This document shows, piece after piece, positions 46,466 to 57,949 of a stretch of 64,000 nt of DNA. The number at the start of each line of letters is the position of its first letter. Positions within the stretch are counted from its first letter, which is position 1. The stretch covers positions 558,001-622,000 of the forward strand of contig WHVD01000020.1 in the NCBI GenBank assembly GCA_015178975.1, read 5' to 3'. Both the position numbers and the translations under genes were made by a program. The notes under the pieces were generated by a model, which did not search any database, had not been told where the DNA came from, and was given only the letters and a program-made list of their open reading frames with translations. Source of the stretch: Hysterangium stoloniferum. Taxonomy: Eukaryota; Basidiomycota; Agaricomycetes; Hysterangiales; Hysterangiaceae.

Positions 46466-47152
46466 TGTTGAGGAAGAGAGACACCGCATATACTTCTATA
46501 TGCACTAGGGACGATCGAATCTGAAATCAGGCAAATGAATATTTCTTTTGCCCCCATCACATCCTCTGTTCTAATCACAGTCACATTGACTGTCACACAC
46601 ATATATATTGGGCATCAATTATAGTTTTGCCTCAGTCCGTTATACTACAAATATATGAGACTGAGAACTACATTCTAGGGTATCACTTTCAACAGGTTAT
46701 GGGCCTATTGTGTCCCTATTGAAATCACCTATCACAATACCTTTTCTGGCATCTTGAGGCATTCTTCTTCGTCTACAACATGTCCAACCCTCCAGCGATC
46801 ACCCCCTTATCCATCCCTCTCTTGTGAACATCCCTTACTTATACAGAGGCTAAACTCGACAAGTCCGAAGGAAATTATAAGGAGTGGTACCGCAGTGCAA
46901 AACACTACCTTACAATTACAGGGTTAATCTCCTATGCCCTTGGCACTGTCCCCATCCCTGATCCTTCTGACCTTACCTCTGCCCAAAATTGGAACTCCAA
47001 CGATGGCCTTACCCATGTGCTTATCCTCTTGTAATGTATTCAGGGGATTCTCTTAGATAGCTCAATATATGCTATAGTGTCATAGAGCTTCAACAATAAA
47101 ACAAGCAAAGGTCCAGTAATTTAAATACTGATAGATTAATGAGCTGCGCTAT

Positions 47153-48207
47153 TGTCAGGAACCGGAAAACCCGCCGGCCTCCGGGCCCCCGGACCCCATC
47201 CTACATGCTCCCGACCCTCTATATTGTATAGTAACAACCGGAGTTCCCACGGGACCCTGTACATCAACTCGTTTATGCCTGACTCTCTGTACGCACCCCA
47301 CCTGTCTGCACCTAACCCTCTATGTCTCATACACCAGTCCTCGGACTCCCCGGACTCCGGACTCCACTCTATGTACACCCGACACTCTGTGTCATATGTA
47401 CCAGTCACCGGACTCCGACCGGACTCCTGGAACCCCTCTAACAGAGCATAGAACCCCGCTCCTGTTATCTGTCTCTGCGTCTCACACACCAGTCATTGGA
47501 AAACCCACCGGACTCCATCGGACCTCCTGCACATCAAGCCTGTCTATACCCGACACTATCTTGTGCACCAAGTCACCGGACTCCGACCGGACTTCCGGAA
47601 CCCCTCTAACTGAGCCCCGCTCCAGTTATGGTTAAATGATCTGTCATGATTCGTTCTCCGCTCCCGTTCCGTTCCGTCCCTAATTCCCAGTTTAGTATTT
47701 ACTTGTTTCGTTTTATGTTTAATAGTTCTGCCTCTCATTAATACCGGATTTGGTATTATTACATTTCACAGTCTATATAAGTCTGCTATATTCATGTACT
47801 TAGAATCCAGTTTCAATCTCGAACTAGTTTTCCCCTGAACAAGTTTGATCCTTGAACAGTCTCTAGTCCTCTTGTCTGTCTGCACACTCGATTCCCGGAA
47901 CTCCCACGGGAACTCTGGAATCTATACCTTCCTGTATGCATTCTGTCAGCTCGAAATATGGACACCCGAATGAGTGTACGAGGGCGCAGCCTATAAGCTG
48001 AAGCCAAGTCCATCTCAGTCATATCACCAGACTTTCTGGTAATTATTCTGATATCACCGTTCCTTGTACTAATAATCCCCGGAACTTTCCCGGGACCTAT
48101 TGCCCAGGGAATCCGTGGGACTATTTCCCGGAAGCAAGTGTGTGTTCGGAATAGTTACCGGAAACCTCCGCGGGACTATCCGTGGAGCTCTGTTCGGGAA
48201 CTTAACA
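47153..48207 (+). mobile_element. Solo LTR N, copy 3 (1055 bp) nested in X
   Basis: Duplication GCTAT (47148-47152, 48208-48212), TG…CA ends; third level of nesting in the order G1, copia, X, N. Confidence 0.9.
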
Positions 48208-49014
48208 GCTATTAAGCTTAAACAACTCAAATCAATGCTTATTTTGATTATTCAAAGGTTCAATAGAACTGTGTATGACTCTTTTAGCAAATAAAAGAAC
48301 TATTCCTTGAGAATAGGGGCTAGAAGCTGAATATATGCACAGTAACTTAGCAGAGACTTGATATAAAGCTTCGGATTCTTGTATGCTTATTTGTAACTAT
48401 TAATAGTTATTTAACAAGGTTTTAAATAATTTATTAATAGAGAAGGTAATTTGTATTGGATTATCTGAGTGCTTGTACTTGATTAATTCAATAAACTTAG
48501 GGCTGGGCCTTGAATAATCTAGTATTGGCAGGGAAATTTCAGTAAAGATACTTAGATACTTATTAGGTTTATTATGTAATTAATAAGCCTAAAGGTAACT
48601 GTGAGGCAGGGGAACTTAGATGATTGGCTAAGTTCAAGAGTTGCTGACAAAGATTCAAGATGCTGCAAGTGTAGGTGCTTGCAGTGAGTGTATCAGACTA
48701 AGGCTATTTTTGTCCTTAGGATGATGAGGTAAGCTTCTGTGCTGTACTGTAAAATATGTGTGTGATAGATGATTTTATTGGAAACTTGGCCCTCCTTATA
48801 TACATTTTGATAACTCAATGATTAGCTAACTATTTAGTTTATGAGGTCATTAGTTAGATCATAATGACCTCATATTCTACTCATTATTTACCCTCTAATT
48901 ATCATGTGATTCCCTTCTCTGAGACAAGGGTTCTAACCTCTTGCTTGAACAGGAAGGTTCAAGGCCGCGGTCCCGGGACGGAAGCAAACAATGCGTCGGC
49001 GGAATCTAATAATG

Positions 49015-49164
49015 ACTCGGGTAGTCACATTCGTGACTTGTGTGACTCGGGCAGTCACATTCGTGACTTGTGTGACTCGGGCAGTCACATTCGTGACTTA
49101 TGTGACTCGGGTAGTCACATTCGTGACTTGTGTGACTCGGGTAGTCACATCCGTGACTTGTGTG
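49015..49164 (+). repeat. 30 bp tandem array (5 units) in LTR X
   Basis: Unit ACTCGGGTAGTCACATTCGT plus GACTTGTGTG; each contains inverted GTCAC and GTGAC. LTR X copy A has one unit (11691 onward). Confidence 0.9.
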
Positions 49165-49938
49165 ACATCCCGACACCGGAGGCTTATCTATTAAGTCACA
49201 TGACTCCAAATATGCGCAAACTAGGCTGCAACAAGGTGCCAAAAGGTAATAACTAAGTAAATAAAATATAAATAATTAGTTAAAAATTATAATAAATTAA
49301 CTAAGATATAATAGCATAATATGAGTCCATATATGCTATTATTTATGCGAACTTAAAAGGAATAAGGCCTATTTTTCACAATAAACATAATAAAAATACA
49401 ATAAAAATTCGAGAAAATATTAAGTAATTCAAAGAAAATTAAGAGAACATTATGAGATAATGCTGATACCTCACACCTCTCCACTCTCTCTCGAACCGAA
49501 TGGGATTTCGCTGAACCCCTTCTGGGTGCAAAAGCGTGTTGGGATGCTGTCTTGGTTCGCCATTGCAATGAGGGACCCATTCACCAGGTCCAGCTTATCC
49601 AGGAAGCCCTCACTCTCCAGGGCTCAAAGTCGACATCCCTGCCCACAACAGCCTCTCTTATTTGTCATGCTATCTCCCAGGCATTTGAGATGGGCCAACT
49701 TACTGAAGATCTCTTCAAATCCATAGCCCTGCTTAATTCCCTCACTGATTTTCCTCACTTGCACTCCCTCATCACTCGAGATTTATCTGACTCTTCTGCC
49801 TTGACTCCATACCCTTCATCCCGCATCTTTACCCTACTCAAAAACAAACAACACATTATCGACTCGGACACTAAGCAAACGTCCACACCATTGACACAAT
49901 TGCTCTTTCAACTCAATATGCTCCAAAATGCACCATAG

Positions 49939-52900
49939 TCGCCTGCACTAACCCGAATTGCAAGAAGACAGGACACACTATCACTTACTGTGTGTCACCT
50001 GGGGGAGGCATGGCCGGTAAGACTATTGAAGAGTCTAAAGCAATGCGACGCAAGAATCAAGGAAGCCATAAATCTGGGTCAAACCCCACGCCTACAGGTA
50101 AAATCCCCATTAGCATCAAGAGTGCGAATGGGCAAGTTTTCACCACTTACATGGATACACTGCTACCTGACCCTGCCTTTGCCGGCATGGCTGTTGGAGA
50201 TGCTCCTCTCCCCATGTCCCCTTCCGATACAATTGAATATACTGGATGGATTGCTCTGGAAGAGGACCTACACACAACAATTGACTGGAAACTACAAACT
50301 CACCCAGTGGACATGATGGCTCTTACTGCCTCCACCATTTCTCCCATATCCCAGACCAATGCAACACCTATTTCCTGCACTACACATCCCTTCTGGCTTG
50401 ACACAGGTGCGAGTGTACATGTCATGCCAGATTCCCATGACTTCAAGACCTTGCGACCCATTCCACCGCGGCCCGTCAAAGGACTTGGGGGGTCCTACAT
50501 ATTAGCCATTGGCCTGGGCGATGTCCACCTTCGTGTCGGTAGGGGGGCACATATCACCCTTCGTGATGTCCTTTATATCCTGACTGCCTCAGTCCGTCTC
50601 ATCTCAGTTAGATGTATTACCAGGGATTCCAAGATTTCAGCACACTTCAATAAATCATCATGCTGGCTGACTGCCAGCTCGGGTGCAACCATCACATGCG
50701 GTTCTTTACTCTCTCACAAAAACTTATATTCATTGTCACTCGAGTCTGCCACAGTTGAACACACACTCTACACCCATGGTGCCCCCGATATTGCTACTTG
50801 GCACCGCCGTCTAGGTCATGCAAACTACCAATCTGTTGCTGACATGATCAACAACGGCATTATTAAAGGTACGCCAAACTCTACCCGCCAGCCTCCTCCC
50901 AAATGTGATTTTTGCATCCTTAGCAAACAGACCAAGAACTCAGTACCAAACGTGCGAGCACAGGGAGATGGGCATAAAGCCACGTGACGATTGGGAAAAA
51001 TCTGGGTGGACTTGGCAGGACCAAATGACGTAGCGTCCCGTACAGGATCATTGTATATAATGAATATTGTAGATGACTACTCAAGTTTCCCATGGTCTAT
51101 TCCTCTTAAGAACAAGAGTGATGCCTTTAATGCACTCCAAAACTGGGAGCGTGCACGAGAAATGGAAACTGGGTTGAAAGTTGGCATCTACAGGACAGAG
51201 AAAGGAGAACTAAAAACCAACGAAATGTGTCAATGGCTGGAATCTCGAGGTACTACACATGAGTTCACTGCACCTTATACCTCAGCACACATAGGCCGCA
51301 TTGAACGGATGCACTGCACATTAATGGGCAAAGCCCGGACTATGCGATCATATGCAGGATTACCCCCCCAATTTTGGGAAGAATTTTACCTCACTGCAGC
51401 ACATGTACATGGTAAGACAACGACTCAACAATCCAAAGGAAGAACCCCTTGGGAACTATGGTATGGCTGCAAACCAGATCTCTCTTACCTGCGAGAGGCC
51501 AGCTGCCGGGCGTTCGTCCTCATACTCAACAAAAATAATCCAAAAATATATGAACGATCAATAGAATGTATCCTACTTGGATACGAACCAAATGCAAAGG
51601 CATACTGCTGTTATGACCCAAAAACCAAGCAGATATACACTTCTTACCATGTAAAATTCCTTGAAAGCCATGATTACCACCTGACAATGCCGTGCCTCCA
51701 CAGTTGGCCATCCCAGACGATGCCCCAGCACCTATTCCTGATGACAACATTTGGTGCTCTACTCAGATAGCAGCACAAGCCCCTAATCATCCTTCACGGT
51801 TGGAGATGGCAGTCCAGGATGCCATAGCAAGTGCTACACGTGTCTGTGCCCAACAGGAACAATGCTGCCTAGACATCCAGCAGTTACACAAGGCTGACCT
51901 CCCAAATGCTAATGTTGCTGATGAGCTGTGCACCATGCTCAACAGTTTTCGCCATCCAGGAGAGTCTGACGCTGATGTATTAACTGCTATCTCAAGCTTA
52001 CCTGTGTCCAATGGCCCCACACCATACGAAACAGACCCTCTTACATGGGACGAAGCCAAAACCTCCCCCCAAAAGGAAGCATGGCACACCAGCTATCAAG
52101 AGGAACTTCAATCGCTGAAAGAGATGGGAGTATATGAACTCGTACCACTGTCGGAAATTCCCATTGGTACCAAGGTCCACAAAGGGAAGCCAATTTTTCA
52201 TATAAAAAGGAATGCTGATGGCAAAATCTACCGTCAGAAAATGAGGCTCATTTTTAAAGGTTTTGAGCAAGTATATGGATGTGACTATGATAAGACAACC
52301 TCACCTACAGCTCGTATGGAATCCTGGTGCATTTTACTGCACTTAGCAGCAAATTTAGGGTGGGATGCCCAACAAATTGATGTCAAGATGGCCTTTTTAT
52401 ATGGCCTGCTTCCAGATGACGAAATACAATTCATGTTCCAGCCTGAAGGCTTCAAGGAGCCAGGAAAAGAATCGTGGGTCTGGAAAGTTAGACGAGGACT
52501 ATATGGTATGAAACAAGCCGGTCGCATTTGGAATCACACAATGCATGAGAAAATGCTCAGCTGGGGTTTTATTCCATTGCCCAGTGAACCCTGCATCTAT
52601 TATTGAAAAACCTCTTTAGGAATCATCATTGTGGCTGTCCACGTCGATGATTTCTTATCTATTGCCTCTACTAAGGCTGAAAATGACCGATTCAAACAAC
52701 AAATGAAATCAGCCTGGAGCATATCAGATCTCGGTACCATCAGTTTTGTTGTTGGCATCGCTGTCAAATGGGACAGACCAAACTCTCTTGTTAAATTGTC
52801 CCAGACTGCTCTCATTGATCGCATCATATCTCAGTTCGGACAAGTGGACTCCGCCCCAGTGTCTATTCCTATGGCCCCAGGCCTAAAGCTATGGCACATC

Positions 52901-53608
52901 CTCCATTCTTCCCTCCCTCTGAACAACCAATCTCACCTCTCCAAGCTCCCTTACCGCTCACTTGTAGGCTCGCTCCTATACCTCGCCATCTCCACTTGTC
53001 CCGACATATCCTATGCTGTACAACAGCTCTCCCAATATCTCGACTGCTATTCATACGAGCATTGGACTGCCACCATTCAGGTTGTCTGGTATCTCAAAGG
53101 CACGAAAAACCTACAACTACACTTGGGGGGCACCAATCCTATCACTCTATTGGGTCACAGTGACTCTGATTGGGCAAATTGCCTCGACACCCATAGAAGT
53201 GTGGGGGGGTTCACGTTCTCTCTAGGCTCAGGCGTCGTATCCTGGAGTGCCCGCAAACAAAAAACCATCACAGCTTCATCATGTGAAGCTGAATATATTG
53301 CAGCCTTCTCTGCTGCGAAAGAACACTCCTGGCTACGATCGGTGCTTCAAGGTATCAACATACCTTTCAACAAACCTACAACCATTCATTGTGATAACAA
53401 TGCCACCATCTGCCTCTCAGAGGACCCACTTCTACATGATCGAGTGAAGCATATAGATATTAAGTATCATTTTCTATGAGAGCATGCCATATCCAGAGAA
53501 CTAAAACTTAAGTATATCCACACCAAAGACAACCTATCAGATATATTCACAAAAGCACTCGAGGGCCCACAATTCACACGTCTTCGCGGATTCTTAGGCC
53601 TAAAATAG
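49939..53608 (+). pseudogene. Copia pol: protease, integrase, RT, RNase H
   Basis: Protease WLDTGASVHV (50395); integrase zinc region WHRRLGH … CDFC (50801-50910); integrase core from 50991 with D at KIWVDLAG and VDDYSS context, second acidic position reading RTEKGE where RTDNGGE is usual, and E at GRIERMH; RT with AQQIDVKMAFLYG and catalytic HVDDFL (52640); RNase H with SDSDWANC and CEAEYIAA; end at 53608. In-frame TGA at 50985, 52604 and 53477, and a one-base shift near 51680, disable it. Confidence 0.9.
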
Positions 53609-53878
53609 GCATGAACGACAGAGGAGTACTGTGGTGAGGAGGAGTGTTGAGGAAGAGAGACACCGCATATACTTCTATATGCACTAGGGACGATCGAATC
53701 CAAAATCAGGCAAATGAATATTTCTTTTGCCCCCATCACATCCTCTGTTCTAATCACAGTCACATTGACTGTCACACACATATATATTGGGCATCAATTA
53801 TAGTTTTGCCTCAGTCCGTTACACTACAAATATACGAGACTGAGAACTACAATCTAGGGTATCACTTTCAACACATTC

Positions 53879-54560
53879 ACCACATTCGCATCTCGCCATA
53901 CAACCAACAGGCTAATGGCATTGTTGAACACAGCCATTGTACCATTCGTGAATCTATAGTCAAAGCCTGTGAAGGTGACATCTCACGTTGGCCTGACATT
54001 ACTCCTCATATATTTTGGGCTGACTGTGTTACTATCCGCAAAGTACTGGATACTCCCCGTTCTATATGGCTCATGGAATTGAGCTGGTCTTACCCTTTGA
54101 CGTCATTGAAGCCACATATCTTGTGCCAAAAATTGACAAGCCGTTGCCTACTGCTGACCTCATTGCCATCCGAGCCTGACAGCTTGAAAAGCGGCCTGAG
54201 GATCTTGCCGGGATCAAGGAACATGTTTTAAAGTCCCGCTATGCCTCCATTGCCCAGTTTGAGAAGGAACATGAAAATCTCATTGTTGACTATGATTTTC
54301 AGGAAGGGTCACTTGTGCTTGTGCACATTTCTCGCATTGAGACAGATTTATTGCGTAAAACGAAGCCGTGTTACTTAGGACCACTGCTTGTCATCCGTCA
54401 CACTGGTAATAAGGTTTACATTTTAGCTGAGCTCGACGATGCAGTTCACAAACACTCCTACGCCGCCTTTCACCTCATCCCTTACTACCCACGCTCTCAC
54501 ACTATCATTCCTGTCATGTCTCTCATTGATCCATCTGACATTCCTGCTGATGACAGTTAA
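53879..54560 (+). pseudogene. G1 integrase C-terminal part, copy 3
   Basis: Continues directly from the CATTC target: HIRISPYNQQANGIVEHSHC, then the frameshift seen in copy 2, then SRIETDLLRKTKPCYLGPLLVIRHTGNK to a stop at 54560. Confidence 0.85.
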
Positions 54561-54628
54561 ACCCTTGATGAGTTGGTTGACCACAAGTTGATTGACCGGG
54601 GACAGTCAACATTCAAGTCCCAGGGAGG

Positions 54629-54769
54629 TGTAAGGGAGTGAGACTCCCTACTGTGATCTTGTCATCAATACACGTGACATCATACATCCTATCGTGTCAA
54701 GCCCTCCATTGTTCTTCTTTTTCCCATTGTCCTTCTTTTTTCCATTGTCCTTCTTTTTCCCATTGTCCC
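54629..54769 (+). mobile_element. Truncated 3' LTR of G1, copy 3
   Basis: TGTAAGGGAGTGAG after the purine tract CCCAGGGAGG; ends in the minisatellite at the same place as copy 2, so this truncation predates the duplication. Confidence 0.8.
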
Positions 54770-55565
54770 TCTTTGAAGGTCAATCTTACTTCTATCATTT
54801 GAGTAGTAGGTTATTATATCATTTAGTTACTGCTAGCTTAATAAGTTGATCTTACTATTGCACTGTTACAAGTCGATATTGCTTGCACATTGAGTGGCTA
54901 ATTACTTGACTCTTCACACCTACCTTCATCCAATGAAAACTACAATTTTCAATAGACTCTCATATGGTTGGAGGTGTCAATGAGGTGTAGATGGTCTTAG
55001 ATCTTTTATGGTTTGTTGATTTTTATTGATTTATGTATGTTTAATCGATCCTGATAACTGGCAAGAAAACATAATTTATTTGCAAAGCCAGCTCTCTCTT
55101 GCATGACCTGACAAAGAAGTAGGCCATGCTCAATCTGGTGAAATCATAGATACAGGAATATGGGATAGCAGTAGGGTGGGAAAATATAAATATAAAGTGT
55201 CAAAGCCTTTATGGCTATAGACTCTATGTGAGATGAGAAGGACACAAGGGAAGAGGAAGGGGAACACAACATATATAGGCAATAGGAACAAGAGCAGAAG
55301 TGGCATAAAGGAACAATGTGACCAACAGACTAGATGGACAAAGGGATATGTGAGTTCCCCATCTCCCTACATTAGACCATGAACAAAGTCATGCTTTGTC
55401 TGCATCATATATTGACCCAATAAGAAACCACTTTGATTATCAACACCAGAATTCTAGCTTGCATTGGCTGTGCAAAATATTCATGTGAGCCACCATCTGA
55501 GATGTTACCAGCAGTAGAAATGTCAAAAAAACCTCAGGACTAATATTATATTCTCTATGGATATA
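54770..55565 (+). repeat. Repeat R, copy 3
   Basis: Mirror of 23113-23908 and joined to the same neighbours, except that Tc1 has inserted at its right edge. Confidence 0.75.
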
Positions 55566-57170
55566 CAGTGACCTCAAAAACCCTTTCCATGTTGACCCCA
55601 AATGCAGTGTTTGAAGAACACCACCTTACAGCATGGGAATTACACTTAGCTTTGGTGGAGTCATACATAGTACATCCTCTTGGCTACATTATTGCTCCCT
55701 GGGTCACGTGATTCCGATCACAGGGTATAGAGATATGATTAATTTAAAACAGCAATACCATAGAAAGGGTTTTTGCACTTTTGAACTGAACAGGTATTTA
55801 CATATTATCAGTACTTGGTATAACCACCTTTTGCTTTAAGCACTGCCTGAACCCTTCTAGGCATGCTTTCAATCAATTTCTGACACTCCTCAACTGGTAT
55901 TCTATCCCACTCCACTTGAATCCTTTCCCACAATTCATGAATTCCATTGGGAAGGTTTTCATGCTCTGCAAGCCTTCTCTTGAGACAACCCCAGAGATGT
56001 TCAATAGTATTCAGGTCTGGGGACTGTGCAGGCCAAACCATAGTTCTGAATTCTTGCTCTTCTAGCCAGTTCTTGACCAGCCTGCAGGTATGCTTAGGGT
56101 CATTATCTTGCTGAAAGATGATGTCAGAAGGATTGAGACCATAATACTCCAGGGTTTGCTGGAGCTCATCCTTCAAAATTTGAAGATAGAGGTCTCCATC
56201 CATCCTACCATCAATCTTGCTAGCAAAGCCAACTCCCTCCCAAGTCATACAACCCCACATCATAAGAGAACCTCCTCCAAACTTCAGAGTTCCCTCTACC
56301 AGCCTACCTGCCCTTTTCCATGCCCATTTACGTCCATCTGACCCTAGGCGATTGATTTTGGTTTGATCAGACCATATAACCTTCTTCCAGTCCTCCATAG
56401 TCCAATCCTTGTGAGCATAGGCAAAGTCCAAGCAAGCTTTGCAATGCCTAGTGGAAAGAAGGGGGCGTTTTGACTTGACCACAGCCTTCATACTAGCTTT
56501 CTTCAAGTGGAGGCGAACTGTACTGGCAGAGAGGGGCTGGTTGATAATGTTGGTAAGGGCTTTGGTCACTTGGACAGCATTTTCAGCTTTGCCAGAGGTG
56601 ATGAGATGCTGAGCATATTGAATATTTGTAGAAGAAAGCTTTCAGGGACAACCCCCAAGAGCTTTGGGAAGGAGAGAACAATGTTTGGAGCGAAGTTTGG
56701 ATATGGCAGATGGGCTAACACCAGTTCTCTTGGCAATAGCTTCACCAGAGTGGCCAGAATCAAGCAAGGAGAGGATGGTATTTTGTTGAGTAAGAGAGAG
56801 GGATCTGACCATAATAGTGGTTAGGAAACAAGAAGTGTGGAAGTGTGAGAACTTTTTTAAACTCAGACATACTATTTACATGTATATATCTATTTGTACC
56901 AACAAATAATAGCCATTATTCTGTGATTTGACTGAGATCCTAGTCATCAGTTCAAAAGTGCAAAAGCCCTTTCCATGGTATTGCTATTTTAAATTAATCA
57001 TATCTCTACACCCTGTGATCGGAATCACGTGACCCAGGGAGCAATATTGTAGCTAAGAGGATGTACTATGTATGACTCCACCAAAGTCAAGTGTAATTCC
57101 CATGCTGTAAGGCGGTGTTCTTCAAACACTGCATTTGGGGTCAACATGGAAAGGGTTTTTGAGGTCACTG
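55566..57170 (-). mobile_element. Tc1-type DNA transposon (1605 bp)
   Basis: Inverted repeats of about 220 bp starting CAGTGACCTCAAAAACC, flanked by TA duplications (55564-55565, 57171-57172). The empty site is visible at 23105-23120, where ATATATCC runs straight through. Confidence 0.95.
55808..56812 (-). pseudogene. Tc1 transposase, one in-frame stop
   Basis: 334 codons from ATG 56812. N-terminal helix-turn-helix (HSGEAIAKRTGVSPSAISKL), then DD34E catalytic residues: D in VIWSDQTKIN, D in FQQDNDPKHT, E in PDLNTIEHLW with 34 residues between the last two. The only break is TGA at 56644-56642 (codon 57), likely from arginine CGA; a 253-codon ORF follows. It would excise and insert the element. 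Confidence 0.9.
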
Positions 57171-57172
57171 TA

Positions 57173-57911
57173 TGTTATGACCATGTCGCAACCCAATGGT
57201 CCCCGAGGATATCGCCACCTATCAATGTTTCAAGTTATTGCTCAAGTCATCACATCAGAAACCATTGGTTGCCCGATGCTGATGTATGCTTTCATGGAAA
57301 TCAAACCCTGTTTACGCCCCCGTCAAAATATACTCATACTATCTGGTTATACTCTGATACATCCCTTTTTATTATGATGATCTGTTCTACTCTATGTTTC
57401 ACATATGCCTATATATACTTGTAACCCTCAGACTATTTCCTTTTCTTGTAATTCTCTCTCGGTTAACCACGGCCTCTGAACTTATTGTAACCTTCCCATT
57501 CCTAGTCAAGTTTATTTGTCAATAATGTTTTCCGCTCTTCCCTTAGTTAGTATTTTCTAGATGCCAAATACTTGTATATGAACCCACTGTAGTTGTAGTT
57601 ACTAGGCAATCAGAATATCGACTCAGAACACCCACATACATCTTTAGAAGTTTTACTCTAAGTATCCCACTCTCCGCCTTTGTGTGTGCTCACCCACTCT
57701 CAGTCCCCGACCCTTGGCCCGACACTTGACTTATCCTTCAGTCCCAATCGGTAACTCACCGTGAGGTACTCATTAAGACTAGTCTTTGCCTGTCCAAAAT
57801 TTAAGGACACCTGACAGTTATTTGCGAGGGTGCAGCATATAAGCTGAAGCCAAGTCCTTCCAATCGGTCCCCATTGGCCTACTGACATTAGTCAGTTTTC
57901 AGTCCTTAACA
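57173..57911 (+). mobile_element. 5' LTR of L2 (plus copy)
   Basis: 739 bp, TGTTATGACC … CCTTAACA. Carries a TATA core GCATATAAGCTGAAGCC at 57834 onward. Confidence 0.9.
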
Positions 57912-57949
57912 GTATATTCTGATTTCACACTCGCATTTTTCCATTAATC

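Larger units (their letters stand above)
47030..49475 (+). mobile_element. LTR X, complete copy B, with nested LTR N
   Basis: TGTAATGTATTC … CCTCACA with perfect duplication CCTCT (47025-47029, 49476-49480). Without the nested N it is about 1.39 kb; the excess over copy A is explained by the 30 bp tandem array. Confidence 0.85.
46780..49938 (+). pseudogene. Copia gag, split by LTR X
   Basis: ATG 46780; a TGA at 46825-46827 replaces the CGA kept in the 10549 copy. Gag continues to 47029, is cut by X, and resumes at 49481 in shifted frames, including 49552-49938. A zinc knuckle CTNPNCKKTGHTITYC at about 49949 is in yet another frame, continuous with protease. Confidence 0.8.
46466..53873 (+). 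mobile_element. Ty1/copia retrotransposon in G1 integrase, copy 3
   Basis: 5' LTR 46466-46694 and 3' LTR 53645-53873, both 229 bp (TGTTGAGG…TTTCAACA), target duplication CATTC (46461-46465, 53874-53878). Primer-binding site GGTTATGGGCC at 46695; polypurine tract GTGAGGAGGAG before 53645. Carries nested LTR X (47030-49475). Domain order protease-integrase-RT-RNase H identifies copia. Confidence 0.95.

Noticed and set aside
49006..49256. CRISPR-like or repeat-protein array in LTR X
   Set aside because: Five contiguous 30 bp units with no spacers in a eukaryotic LTR; ORFs over it are by-products of a unit length divisible by three.
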